Assembly (NCBI RefSeq): GCF_002368415.1
Contig: NZ_AP018290.1
Location: forward strand, 4,167,614-4,231,613
From: Calothrix sp. NIES-4105
Lineage (GTDB): Bacteria; Cyanobacteriota; Cyanobacteriia; Cyanobacteriales; Nostocaceae
Direction: 5' to 3'
DNA length: 64,000 nt
Below the pieces are notes generated by a model. It ran no database searches and was not told the origin of the DNA. It worked only from the letters and a program-made list of their open reading frames with translations. The position numbers were made by a program, and so were the translations under genes. Shown in pieces: positions 1 to 8,520 of the stretch (positions are counted from its first letter, which is position 1; each line of letters begins with the position of its first letter).

Positions 1-1281
1 ATAGTTAATAATTAAGCTGTCTACTCCATCTACTCGTAGTCGCGGACGTACCTGATATGTACCTGCGGGAATGTCTCCTAATTCAAATTCCAAGGTATTG
101 GTTTGGGTAGGATGATTCCTGGCTATTAACTCGCTATTACCTATTTTTACTAATGCTGTTTCTTGGGTACTCAATACTAAAGAAACTCTTTGTGCTGGTA
201 ATACTGGCGGACTACATGTGACTTGCACAATGACATTATTGGGTTTGTTAGGGTCGCTGTTATCGCGACTGTCGAACGTGATATTCTCAATGGTAGGTGC
301 TATAGGTAATGGTAATCCGTTGCTGCTACGGTCTTCGATAATTGCTGTAACAGTATACAGTCCCGGACACCATTTGTCTGGTTGGGTGGTATCAATTGTA
401 AGTGGAATTTCTGTTGCTGTCCGCGCGGTTGCTGGGATGGTAATAACATTTGGCGCCGTTAATTGCGGATTGTTAAACACAATTTCAACGTTATTACCCT
501 CTAGGTTATAACCAGTTAAGGTTAATTCATCTCCGAAATTAGCGGCAGGTTTTTGTAATAATTTTTTCTGGTAGGCTGGTAAGTTTTCCCTAGCTTGTTC
601 AATTGCCGTAAAGTTGACACTCAGCAAAGTGGGATAGGGAGGAGTTATATTAGCTTGGGTGGTTACTCCTGTATCACCCGAACTTCGGGATAATACTGGT
701 AAAGGTGTTTTTGGCGGACGAGTACTTTCTATTAATACTACTGATACTTCGTAGGCTGTAGAAATTCGGTATTGAGTTTGAAAGGTTGTCCACATTTTCG
801 AGAGTTCGTCTAAACTCAAACTTTGAGGAGTAATTTTGACTTTTTCAATTTGGTTGTATAAATCGTATTTAGCTATATCTGCTGCTGGTAAAGCATTTTT
901 TATATCTTCAGGTTTGAGAATGGAATAGTCGTGAAATACACTCATCGCTTCCCCTAACAAATTATGACTTGTTGGTTCGGGAAAGTCATCATTTTGAGCG
1001 TAAGCTGTCAGTATGTAGTATAAATTTAATGCTAGAGGAGGTAATGCCGTTTCTCCTGGTTTTACCTGGTTCGGGATATCCATATTTCGCCAAGCTGCAT
1101 TTTCCTTCGTTTGGTAGAGAAACAAATTAATTTGGTTGTTTGCATTCCCGTTATTATCACGGGCTTTATCTGGAGGTTTAGTTGTAACAGTGACACTACC
1201 AGAACCATTACTATCAAACCGTCGTTGCAGTAAATAACGTAAAGTTGTTGTGACAGCTGCAATTGCTAATGAATTACTCAT
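1..1281 (-). CDS. DUF4255 protein, tail terminator (Pvc16/Afp16-like), 3' end outside window
   Basis: An open minus-strand frame runs from ATG at 1281 off the left edge (at least 426 residues). It starts MSNSLAIAAVTTTLRYLLQR, continues with NQINLFLYQTKENAAWRN and LALNLYYILTAYAQ, and later has Ig-like stretches. This is the pattern of the DUF4255 family, which contains the tail terminator that caps sheath and tube in extracellular contractile injection systems. The ATG overlaps the TGA of the upstream gene (ATGA at 1278-1281), so translation is probably coupled. It is the last visible gene of the cluster. The family call is firm; the terminator role is inferred from family and gene order. Confidence 0.85.
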   Translation of the reverse strand, partial: MSNSLAIAAVTTTLRYLLQRRFDSNGSGSVTVTTKPPDKARDNNGNANNQINLFLYQTKENAAWRNMDIPNQVKPGETALPPLALNLYYILTAYAQNDDFPEPTSHNLLGEAMSVFHDYSILKPEDIKNALPAADIAKYDLYNQIEKVKITPQSLSLDELSKMWTTFQTQYRISTAYEVSVVLIESTRPPKTPLPVLSRSSGDTGVTTQANITPPYPTLLSVNFTAIEQARENLPAYQKKLLQKPAANFGDELTLTGYNLEGNNVEIVFNNPQLTAPNVITIPATARTATEIPLTIDTTQPDKWCPGLYTVTAIIEDRSSNGLPLPIAPTIENITFDSRDNSDPNKPNNVIVQVTCSPPVLPAQRVSLVLSTQETALVKIGNSELIARNHPTQTNTLEFELGDIPAGTYQVRPRLRVDGVDSLIINY

Positions 1282-2198
1282 TTAGCACCTCCACGCTGAC
1301 TTAGATATTCTTCTAAACTCATCACGGCGGGTTTTTGTTTAGGTTTAGTCGATGGTGATACTGTAGTTGGGGTTGTTGCCCTAACTTCAATTCGACCAAT
1401 AGTAACTTGAATTGTTGGCGCCGCTTCTACTTTTTGCGGTATTGGTTTTAACTCTTTTACTACTGAAACTTTTGGTGTAATTAATGTTTGTGGCTGGGTT
1501 TGTGACATTTCCTCCTGAATGAGAGATTTTTCTGTATTACTTGGCGCCGTTTCTCTCATCGGTAATATAACTTGTTCCACTAATTGAGTTGCTGGTTGCT
1601 GCCAAATCAGTGGTTGAATTTCTGGAGTTAATGCTGTATCTGTTGAGGTAAAAATTTTCTTTGTGAAAGTCTCTTTAGTAATTAACTGCTGAATAAATGT
1701 CGGTTCTGTCGATTTGGAATTATGTGATTGTACTGCCTGTAAATAATTATTTGTGTTATTTATAACCAAACTTGGTTTATTCTCAACAGTTGGATTTACT
1801 TGAGAAAGCGTTTGTGGTTGATAGGAAAATCCTGAATCTAAATTGGTTGGAGATTCATCCTTGTGATGAGTATAAATATACTCTGTTTGCCTCTGGAAAT
1901 CCTTTTCGATGTGAGTTTCTTTCTCTGGAGAAGGAGATTGGGGTGAATAAGATATTTGTTGCCAAGGGGGATATTCTTCTGGGTGATGAATCTCAGCAAC
2001 CGAATTTCTACTAAGTCTGGTTAATTCTTGAATATTTTCTCCTGATAGATAATTAATACCTATCTCTTCGTCAAATTCTGTTGTAATATCTGAATTTCTA
2101 GTTCCCATACTAGATTCATATAGAGATGGTAGTCGAGGTTGCACCGTCTCTAACTGATGGTTATTTCTAGCTACTATATTGCTAAGATAGTTACTCAT
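1278..2198 (-). CDS. Pro/Thr/Gln-rich protein of the injection-system cluster, unknown function (306 aa)
   Basis: ATG at 2198 (MSNYLSNIVARNNHQ) overlaps the TGA of the preceding gene as ATGA, which favours this start over an in-frame start 40 codons upstream inside that gene. The first 240 residues are low complexity, rich in Pro, Thr, Gln, Ser and Glu, with no recognisable domain, signal peptide or membrane segment. The last 70 residues look more ordered (IQVTIGRIEVRATTP, then PAVMSLEEYLSQRGGAK). The length and disorder suggest a linker, scaffold or ruler-like part, but nothing shows this directly. It is coupled on both sides (ATGA at each junction), so it is probably made in step with the zinc-ribbon protein and DUF4255. 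Confidence 0.7.
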   Translation of the reverse strand: MSNYLSNIVARNNHQLETVQPRLPSLYESSMGTRNSDITTEFDEEIGINYLSGENIQELTRLSRNSVAEIHHPEEYPPWQQISYSPQSPSPEKETHIEKDFQRQTEYIYTHHKDESPTNLDSGFSYQPQTLSQVNPTVENKPSLVINNTNNYLQAVQSHNSKSTEPTFIQQLITKETFTKKIFTSTDTALTPEIQPLIWQQPATQLVEQVILPMRETAPSNTEKSLIQEEMSQTQPQTLITPKVSVVKELKPIPQKVEAAPTIQVTIGRIEVRATTPTTVSPSTKPKQKPAVMSLEEYLSQRGGAK

Positions 2199-2920
2199 CG
2201 TCCTACCATCCCCAAATACAACTGTCGTCGATAAGGACTCATCGCTAAAATTTCGGCTTCTCCCCATCCATAGGCAGAAGCTAAAATATGTACTTCTCGG
2301 AGAGTGCGAATAGCCCAAGCATGGATTTCGCTCCAGAAAAAGGAGACAATATCAAAGGTAGATTGCCACTGATGACTGCAAGCGGGACAACAGAGATTAA
2401 GTTGCACGTCTGCTTGGGGGTCTAATTTTGCCATTTGCGTAATCACAGTACTAGCTATTTCAGTTGGTAATTTTTCCATTGGTTGAATTTCCTCGTGTTC
2501 TTTCACCTGTAATAAACAGCGTTCCAGGAGTGTACTAGGTTGGTTATGAAGAGACGCAAGTGCCATTAAATCTAAACTATTAGGCAAACGAAACTCAATA
2601 TTCCAACCTGCAACCTGCAAGGAAAAAGTTTCTAAGGGTGAAGTTGGAGGACTAGTACAAATATCTGCCACACTAAAATTGAGTTCTAGATTTTCGCCAC
2701 AGTTACCACAAGTTGCTAAACTCTGAATCTGTGAGCCAAAAGTCCCAGAGCGCAAAGTCAGTAATAAAGCATCTCGTTGTCCAATGCTCAACTGCGCTAG
2801 TTGTGGAGTTGGTATTTCTGGACATGCAGCAGTTAACAAAGCTAATGCTTGTTTTACTGGTTGCTGCATCAAACCTTTTTCCCAAACAGTTAATAATTCC
2901 CCAGCAGACAATGCACGCAT
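2195..2920 (-). CDS. Zinc-ribbon phage/CIS baseplate-type protein (T4 gp51/gp26-like)
   Basis: This 241-residue protein starts MRALSAGELLTVWEKGL. A four-cysteine zinc site is split between ATCGNCGENLEL (about residue 70) and LNLCCPACSHQWQ (about residue 180). The region between resembles the T4 baseplate-protein family that accompanies sheath and tube genes in contractile systems (FGSQIQSLATCGNCGE, then a WNIEFRLPNSLDLMAL block). The stop overlaps the next start by 4 bp, and 13 bp separate it from the tube gene. The likely role is in baseplate or tube assembly. The family is recognised by pattern only, so the precise structural role is inferred. Confidence 0.72.
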   Translation of the reverse strand: MRALSAGELLTVWEKGLMQQPVKQALALLTAACPEIPTPQLAQLSIGQRDALLLTLRSGTFGSQIQSLATCGNCGENLELNFSVADICTSPPTSPLETFSLQVAGWNIEFRLPNSLDLMALASLHNQPSTLLERCLLQVKEHEEIQPMEKLPTEIASTVITQMAKLDPQADVQLNLCCPACSHQWQSTFDIVSFFWSEIHAWAIRTLREVHILASAYGWGEAEILAMSPYRRQLYLGMVGR

Positions 2921-2933
2921 AAGCTATATCCAC

Positions 2934-3461
2934 CTAAAAACTTTCTTCTTTAGGTTCTTTCACTTCTTCGTCTCTTTCCCAGCCTTCATTTTCTAATTTA
3001 ATATGCTGAATAGCGACCGCATTCGCATTTGCATCTAAGTCTGGTAAAGCTTGGTATTCAGACACCCAACAGCGATAAATTTTATAAGATATTGCTTTTT
3101 GACCAGCTTCGTTAAAAACATCAATAATAATGTCCTTACGAAAGTCAGCCAGAGATACTTCTTTTGTCCGCTGTTCCGGTCTTGCTTGAGCGTTTTTATA
3201 GTTCCATACCTTACTAGCCCATTTCTCAAATTCTAAGTCGTGCGTAACACCTCTTTCTAACATAATCGCTTCATATTCGGATCGTCCCGGTGATTTACGC
3301 GATGTACTAGGGTCGCCTCCTTCTCGATGTTTTACTACTTCTGTAGTACGTTTGAGGGCGCCAACTTTACTAACTCCAGCCACATATTTATTATCCCACC
3401 TAACCCGAAATTTAAAATTTTTATAAGGGTCAAATCGTTGGGCATTAACACTAAACTCCAT
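2934..3461 (-). CDS. Phage/CIS tail tube protein (T4 gp19-like)
   Basis: The protein has 175 residues. MEFSVNAQRFDPYKNFKFRV, then VSKVGALKRTTEVVKHREGG and a C-terminal IQHIKLENEGWERDEE, is the classic tube protein pattern (phage tail region protein family, about 145-175 aa). Tube subunits stack as hexamers inside the sheath and form the inner needle. It lies 106 bp downstream of the sheath gene on the same strand, the usual sheath-tube order. The acidic and Lys-rich tail (EEVKEPKEESF) extends beyond the conserved core. There is no signal peptide, as expected for cytoplasmic assembly. Confidence 0.92.
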   Translation of the reverse strand: MEFSVNAQRFDPYKNFKFRVRWDNKYVAGVSKVGALKRTTEVVKHREGGDPSTSRKSPGRSEYEAIMLERGVTHDLEFEKWASKVWNYKNAQARPEQRTKEVSLADFRKDIIIDVFNEAGQKAISYKIYRCWVSEYQALPDLDANANAVAIQHIKLENEGWERDEEVKEPKEESF

Positions 3462-3567
3462 ATGTTTTTAACCTCATAATGCTGTTATGGAAATGTTTGC
3501 AACTCTGTCGGGACGGGTTTCCGAAATTTTCAAATTAGTTGAGTAGATATTTGTGAACCCGCCTCTA

Positions 3568-5367
3568 CTAAGTGTCGATTTGACCAGCAATTTGTTGAAT
3601 TTTGATAATCACAAATTCCGCAGGTTTCAAAGGAGCAAAACCGACAACAATGTTAACAATGCCCAAATTAATATCATTCTGGGTAGTAGTTTCACTACTA
3701 CATTTGACAAAATAGGCATCCTGCGGTGTACTACCCTGAAAAGCTCCTTGACGAAATAGATTATTCATAAAGGCGCCGATATTCAAGCGAATTTGCGCCC
3801 ATAATGGTTCATCATTCGGTTCAAACACTACCCATTGCGTGCCACGATACAGACTTTCTTCTATATACAAAGCCAAACGTCGCACGGGAATATATTTCCA
3901 CTCCGATGCCAAACGGTCATCTCCTTGTAACGTTCTTGCACCCCATAAAACCCTGCCCACACCAGGAAAAGTTCGCAAACAATTTATTCCTAGAGGATTT
4001 AATTCGCCGTTTTCCCCATTTGTCAACGGTGTACTTAACTGTGGTACTCCCACCAACGTTGCATCAATACCCGCAGGTGCTTTCCAAACACCTCTTTGAG
4101 CATCAGTACGAGCAAAATTACCAGCGACAACACCACAAGGAGCAAAATCTTCTAATTGGTTGTCACGTAAAGGATTAGGCTGTTTAATACGCGGGAAAAA
4201 TACTGCTGAATGGTTGCTGCGAGTGCCTAAATTATCTATTCCCTCTTTAGCATCGTCTTTGGTATTCCAAGCACTGGGTGGATCGATTATCAAAAATGCT
4301 CGGCGCCTCTCGCAGTAAGCTGCTGCGTCACTAATTAAACTTGCTTCTACATCACCAGTATCTAAATAGGGAGGAATGCACAACAAGTTAAATAAATCAA
4401 CTTTTTCCAGCGCATAAAGTCCTTTTTTCTGACTTTCAGCATTATTAGGCGTGAAATTATCATTCTTCGTTAGTGAGCGACCATTAGATGCCAGCATCGT
4501 ATTCAGTGCGCTATCCAAGGCTTGTTTCGCCGTATTAATATCCGTTGGTACGGGAGGAACTGCTTTCTTTGCCGCTTCTAATTGCTTCTCAGCTTTGCTA
4601 ACATCATCGTCTAAATTTTGACTAGCATTCATTACTGCTGTTTTAGCATTTGTTACCAGTGTTTCAGCTGCGGTAATATCTGCAGGCACTTGTGGTTTAG
4701 CGTTCTTAGCCTCAATTAGCTGTTTTTGAGCGTCAATTAGCTGTTGACTAGCCGTATGAGCTGCAACAATAGCATTTGGTAGATCAGGAGTTGGTACGTC
4801 AGATACTGGTCGATTCCAACGTATTAATCTGGACTCGGCTTCCAGTACCTTATCGATACTGCGGGGTTTCCCAGGAGCAATCGTCAGATTAAGAAAACGC
4901 TCTTGCACACCTCCCAAACTAATATCCCGTACCGTCAAATTAAATAAATTAGCCTTTGTCAACCCCATTTGTGTTGCCATAGCTTCAGAGACATTCACAT
5001 CTACCGTCGCGCGAAGATTTACTCCCCAGGCGCCTTCATAAGCTGCTTGCAGTGTTAACCCGGCTACTTTTAATACCGACTTTGAATTTTGTCCTTGTTG
5101 ACTATTATACAATCGGACAATAATTGCCTGAGAACCTCCATTCAGGTAAAAATCTCGCACCGCGTAGCTCAAGCTACTATCTACCCACAAACCACCAAAA
5201 ATACGTTCAAAGTCACTGTAACTATTAATAGTTATCGGTTTATCTACAGGTCCTCGTGCGGCACGACCGATAAAAGCTGTAATTGATGTAGCTATGCCTG
5301 TAATAGTACGAACGCCACTAGGAATCTCCTCGATGTAAACACCTGGATACGTTGGTGTAATTGGCAT
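3568..5367 (-). CDS. Contractile tail sheath protein with a coiled-coil insertion
   Basis: The N-terminus PTYPGVYIEEIPSGVRTITG and the C-terminus (RLNIGAFMNNLFRQGAFQG, then VGFAPLKPAEFVIIKIQQ) identify the sheath of a contractile injection system. The protein has 599 aa from ATG at 5367. That start is preferred because AGAGGAG lies 9 bp upstream; an in-frame TTG at 5373 is too close to it. Residues about 197-290 are an Ala/Lys/Gln-rich, probably helical insertion with two related stretches (AKPQVPADITAAETLVTNAK and VPPVPTDINTAKQALDSAL), absent from minimal sheaths. It is the first gene of the leftward cluster. The sheath contracts to push the tube outward; the function of the insertion is unknown. 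Confidence 0.93.
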   Translation of the reverse strand: MPITPTYPGVYIEEIPSGVRTITGIATSITAFIGRAARGPVDKPITINSYSDFERIFGGLWVDSSLSYAVRDFYLNGGSQAIIVRLYNSQQGQNSKSVLKVAGLTLQAAYEGAWGVNLRATVDVNVSEAMATQMGLTKANLFNLTVRDISLGGVQERFLNLTIAPGKPRSIDKVLEAESRLIRWNRPVSDVPTPDLPNAIVAAHTASQQLIDAQKQLIEAKNAKPQVPADITAAETLVTNAKTAVMNASQNLDDDVSKAEKQLEAAKKAVPPVPTDINTAKQALDSALNTMLASNGRSLTKNDNFTPNNAESQKKGLYALEKVDLFNLLCIPPYLDTGDVEASLISDAAAYCERRRAFLIIDPPSAWNTKDDAKEGIDNLGTRSNHSAVFFPRIKQPNPLRDNQLEDFAPCGVVAGNFARTDAQRGVWKAPAGIDATLVGVPQLSTPLTNGENGELNPLGINCLRTFPGVGRVLWGARTLQGDDRLASEWKYIPVRRLALYIEESLYRGTQWVVFEPNDEPLWAQIRLNIGAFMNNLFRQGAFQGSTPQDAYFVKCSSETTTQNDINLGIVNIVVGFAPLKPAEFVIIKIQQIAGQIDT

Positions 5368-5376
5368 AATCAAGTT

Positions 5377-5383
5377 CTCCTCT
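5377..5383 (-). promoter_or_regulatory. Strong ribosome binding site of the sheath gene
   Basis: The minus strand reads AGAGGAG, then nine bases, then ATG at 5367. This matches the anti-SD at the 16S 3' end (CACCTCC near 39831) and decides the start of the sheath gene. Confidence 0.7.
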
Positions 5384-5768
5384 GCAATTAATACGAGATA
5401 GCAGATGAAAGTAGTACTTTAGCCGTTCCTATTTCCAAAACCACAAAATTAATTAAGATATGCAACACACCTATTGGGATAACTGGTGATTCCCATTTCT
5501 CAAACCCAATACCTAACGCTCAGACCCCCATACTTTAGGTAAGAATTCAAATCGGATCACCGATAATGCAAATTGCTTCTGTCTTTTAGACTATATGTTT
5601 TTTCTGACAATCAACTAAATAATATAGCTAGCTTACCATAATTTCTACAATAAGTTCACAAATAATACTCTTTATTGAAAAACTTCATAAAATGTTACAA
5701 TAAATAAACCTTAATCATCGCGACCTAATATTATTTTGGTCAAATATGTGTGATTGTTTGTAAACCAT
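5384..5768. other. Divergent intergenic region between sheath and EndoU genes
   Basis: About 385 bp without a credible gene, A+T-rich from 5560 on. It must hold promoters for the leftward injection-system genes and for the rightward EndoU gene. I see no clear palindrome, terminator or consensus -35/-10 pair. Confidence 0.4.
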
Positions 5769-6614
5769 ATGCCGCTATTAGCCTTACAACCAAAATCAGG
5801 ATTTTTAGCTGTAATGTTAGCTTTTGGGGTGTTGCTGCAACTTCCAAGCACTGCTCAAGAAACGCAAAACCAGCAAAATCAAGAGTTAATACCTTTTTTT
5901 GATAATGAAGATAATCCTGTTCCTTTAAATTTCCCACCAGATCAACAGCTTGATATCTCACCTCCAGCACCTAAATTAAACGCATTCGATGAAGCGGTTC
6001 TAAAAGCTTGCGGGCCGATAGGTTCTAATGTATTACCTAATCAATTCAAGCAGTTGTTACGGAAATACCCTGATATTTTAGAGAAAATCCGAAACTCAGT
6101 AGGAGGTGAAATTCGTCCTGGACGTAAGCGCAGGTCTGATTTTTTGCAAGATTTAACGAATATCTGGTTTCAAAGGAAAGGATTTGAACATATTTTCTGT
6201 GGTGAAATATACAACGCGAATGATATAGGTGGTTTACATTTCTATGGCAGATATCTACAGTTGCAAAATCAAGGCATTGGTGGCAGACTTCCTAATAATC
6301 AGAAAAATCAAGAAGTTGTCCCAGGTGTAATTTATACAATGGGTGTAGTAATTAAACAGCCAAATCGCACAGTTACAGATGTTATAAAAGGTTACGGTTA
6401 TTTAAGTAATGCTGAAGAAATGCTAATTGATGTAACTAAAATATTTAAACAGCAAGGAAATAACGAAGGCGCCTGTATATACTTAGTCCGCGATAATGAT
6501 ACAGGTAAAACCTTTCCTACAGTCTTCGTTAGAAGAGAAGGCGCCATCATTACCTACTACCCCGACGCTACACCCAAAGGTTCCAATTGTAAAGGTTCAC
6601 AGCCATTACCTTAA
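5769..6614 (+). CDS. Secreted EndoU-type ribonuclease domain protein
   Basis: The protein has 281 aa from ATG at 5769; an in-frame TTG 15 bp upstream is less likely because MPLLALQPKS followed by LAVMLAFGVLLQLPSTAQ forms a normal signal peptide from the ATG. The C-terminal half has the bacterial EndoU (XendoU-like) pattern: GFEHIFCGEIYN with His141, IGGLHFYGRYLQL with His157, and later GVVIKQPNRTV and a final Tyr-rich strand. EndoU enzymes cleave RNA with a His/His/Lys site and occur as toxin domains. A Pro/Asn-rich linker (residues 35-75) separates signal and nuclease. It sits divergently beside the injection system. Whether it is a cargo, a secreted toxin or unrelated cannot be told; no immunity gene was recognised. 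Confidence 0.7.
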   Translation: MPLLALQPKSGFLAVMLAFGVLLQLPSTAQETQNQQNQELIPFFDNEDNPVPLNFPPDQQLDISPPAPKLNAFDEAVLKACGPIGSNVLPNQFKQLLRKYPDILEKIRNSVGGEIRPGRKRRSDFLQDLTNIWFQRKGFEHIFCGEIYNANDIGGLHFYGRYLQLQNQGIGGRLPNNQKNQEVVPGVIYTMGVVIKQPNRTVTDVIKGYGYLSNAEEMLIDVTKIFKQQGNNEGACIYLVRDNDTGKTFPTVFVRREGAIITYYPDATPKGSNCKGSQPLP

Positions 6615-6854
6615 TCTAATGTTTTGACCTCTCCCCACGACTTGCGTTATCTCGTTTACAAAAGCAACCAGAGTAATAAGTAATATTATATACAAAAATG
6701 CAGATGCAAGATATCAGTCATGGTTCACCTGACTCAGAATGACATTTCATACCTTAATTAGGCTTGTCAAACATCCTTTTAGCGGCAGATACGCAAGTAG
6801 ATATAGAAAAGTGTATTTATATAAACCAGCTTTGGTTCTAATTTTAAACTCCAA

Positions 6855-7415
6855 GTGCATAAGTTAAAAGGTACGGTTTCTATAAACAAAATAGGAAGGC
6901 AAGGTAAGCTCTGGTCTACCTGCAAACAAGTAACAAAAGGAACAGTAAACAGTATGCTTTTATTTTTTACAATGCCACTAGACGAAACCTCACCACTCAA
7001 TAAAGGTCGATTATTTCTAGTAGATGAAACGAAGGGAATTGTTGGTAGATGGGTTGCTACAAGTAGTACTGCAGACAAACAAGGAATAAACGATTGGAAT
7101 GTCCGTGGTGGTGTAATCCCTGCTACTTATCAATTAAATCCACCATTGCCTTTTTATTCTGTTGCCGTTAACCCTGTAGACCTTAAACATGTTAAAGGAG
7201 TAGAAGGTAATGGTTATCCTATCACACCGTTTGAAGTTAAAACTGTTGATGGAGGAACTCGTTCTGACCTGCTAATTCATAAAGATGCAAATGTGCCTGG
7301 AAGTATGGGTTGCATTGTGCTACCTGAATCAGAATTCGTAGATTTTGAGAAAGTTTTTCAAGAAAATTGCGAAGGACAAAGCGCGGTCAAACTTCTTGTT
7401 GGCTATACTTATTAG
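6855..7415 (+). CDS. L,D-transpeptidase-like (DUF2778/YkuD-type motif) protein
   Basis: The protein has up to 186 aa. The stretch SDLLIHKDANVPGSMGCIVL carries a His (142) and a Gly-Cys (153) spaced as in the YkuD/DUF2778 peptidoglycan-peptide enzymes, where the Cys is the nucleophile. Upstream, KGRLFLVDETKGIVGRWVAT and GGVIPATYQLNPPLPFYSV fit the beta-rich fold of these enzymes. The start is uncertain: GTG at 6855 gives MHKLKGTVSINKIG, ATG at 6954 is the alternative, and neither has a clear SD. There is no signal peptide. It lies 12 bp before the lysozyme gene, probably in one operon, which suggests a joint action on cell wall. Confidence 0.55.
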   Translation: MHKLKGTVSINKIGRQGKLWSTCKQVTKGTVNSMLLFFTMPLDETSPLNKGRLFLVDETKGIVGRWVATSSTADKQGINDWNVRGGVIPATYQLNPPLPFYSVAVNPVDLKHVKGVEGNGYPITPFEVKTVDGGTRSDLLIHKDANVPGSMGCIVLPESEFVDFEKVFQENCEGQSAVKLLVGYTY

Positions 7416-7427
7416 GAGTAAATAAAC

Positions 7428-8168
7428 ATGAAACTTCAAGATATTCTAAAGCTTGATAAATCTCTTGAGTTTGATTATTTGCGTCAAGACAAGGAGTTAG
7501 CAAAGCAAGTCCAAATTCGCCTTATTGACCTAAAATTACTTTCAGGTGTTGCTGATGGCGCCTATGGACCCCGGACTAAAGCTTCTTTAGAAAACTTTGC
7601 CCGCGCGTTTGACTTACTCGATATTTTGAACGCAGAATTTGCTCGAAAGCTAATTGAAGCTAAAAATGTTCCAAATTTATCGGTTGAGATTCCGAAAAAA
7701 CTACCTCAATGCGGAATTGAGTTGATTAAACATTTTGAAAGCTGCTTTCTTGGCGCATACCCCGACCCTCTCACTAAATGCGAACCGATTACAATTGGGT
7801 GGGGATCAACCAAGAAACGCGATGGCAGTCCGTGGTATCTTGGGGAAAGCATTCTTCAACAGGAAGCTGATGAGCTTTTGATTTATCAGTTGCAAAATAA
7901 TTACTTACCTGATTTAGAAAAAATACCTAGTTGGCATGAATTAAATACTAACCAACAAGGAGCATTACTTAGCTTTGCCTACAACTTGGGAAGTAAATTT
8001 TATGGCGCCGCTGGTTTCGATTCTATTACTAAAGTTTTAAAGAGTAGCAATTGGTCTGAAATAAAAGAGACTTTCATCAAATACCGTAACCCTGGAACGA
8101 ATGTTGAAAAAGGACTTTTGAGACGAAGACAAGCTGAGGTTGAACTATTTTTAACACCAGTTGGCTAA
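7428..8168 (+). CDS. GH24 phage-type lysozyme with N-terminal peptidoglycan-binding domain
   Basis: This 246-residue protein starts 9 bp after an AGGAGT motif. Residues about 20-80 resemble a peptidoglycan-binding domain (IRLIDLKLLSGVADGAYGPR, then TKASLENFARAFDL). Residues 95-245 are a T4-type lysozyme: GIELIKHFESC with the catalytic Glu104, EPITIGWGST at about 120, NQQGALLSFAYNLG, and the closing GLLRRRQAEVELF. The enzyme cuts the glycan strand of peptidoglycan. It has no signal peptide, as in endolysins that leave the cell by another route. Its neighbours suggest a wall-penetration or release role for the injection system, which is inference. Confidence 0.85.
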   Translation: MKLQDILKLDKSLEFDYLRQDKELAKQVQIRLIDLKLLSGVADGAYGPRTKASLENFARAFDLLDILNAEFARKLIEAKNVPNLSVEIPKKLPQCGIELIKHFESCFLGAYPDPLTKCEPITIGWGSTKKRDGSPWYLGESILQQEADELLIYQLQNNYLPDLEKIPSWHELNTNQQGALLSFAYNLGSKFYGAAGFDSITKVLKSSNWSEIKETFIKYRNPGTNVEKGLLRRRQAEVELFLTPVG

Positions 8169-8181
8169 CTGTAAATGCTAA

Positions 8182-8520
8182 AACGCGACTATTGAAGAAA
8201 ACGCTTTACTTCTAAAAAGAAAGCTAGCAGAAGTCGGGTTAGAAGCAAATCATGGTAAAGAATTGCACATTGTAGCTCACTCAATGGGTGGTTTAATTTC
8301 TCGTTGGTTTATCGAGCAAGAAGGAGGAAATCAAATTGTACAACACTTAGTAATGTTGGGTACACCAAATGCAGGTTCTCCTTGGAGTACCGTACAAAAT
8401 TGGGCTTTTACAATGCTTGGTATACTATTGAATCAACTATCTAGTAGTATTTGGCCAGCTAAAATTATTGCGAACTTACTAGAATTACTTGAAGCCAATG
8501 ATAATTCACTAGAGCGGTGA
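8182..8520 (+). pseudogene. Alpha/beta hydrolase (lipase) fragment
   Basis: An open frame between stops at 8179-8181 and 8518-8520 contains ELHIVAHSMGGLISRWFIEQ, a nucleophile elbow G/A-H-S-M-G, followed by VMLGTPNAGSPWSTVQNW, typical of PGAP1/lipase-like hydrolases that often precede CHAT domains in cyanobacteria. The N-terminal part of the hydrolase and the rest of the catalytic triad are absent, and no start codon with an SD precedes the fragment. It is the front piece of a mosaic of fragments ending at 8986. Confidence 0.65.

Noticed and set aside
3804-4178. A 124-residue plus-strand frame opposite the sheath gene
   Set aside because: It is antisense to conserved sheath sequence and has no SD.
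1-5367. Prophage tail region
   Set aside because: No capsid, terminase, integrase or tail-fibre gene is visible, and DUF4255 with the zinc-ribbon protein next to sheath and tube fits a contractile injection system better. Genes beyond the left edge could change this view.
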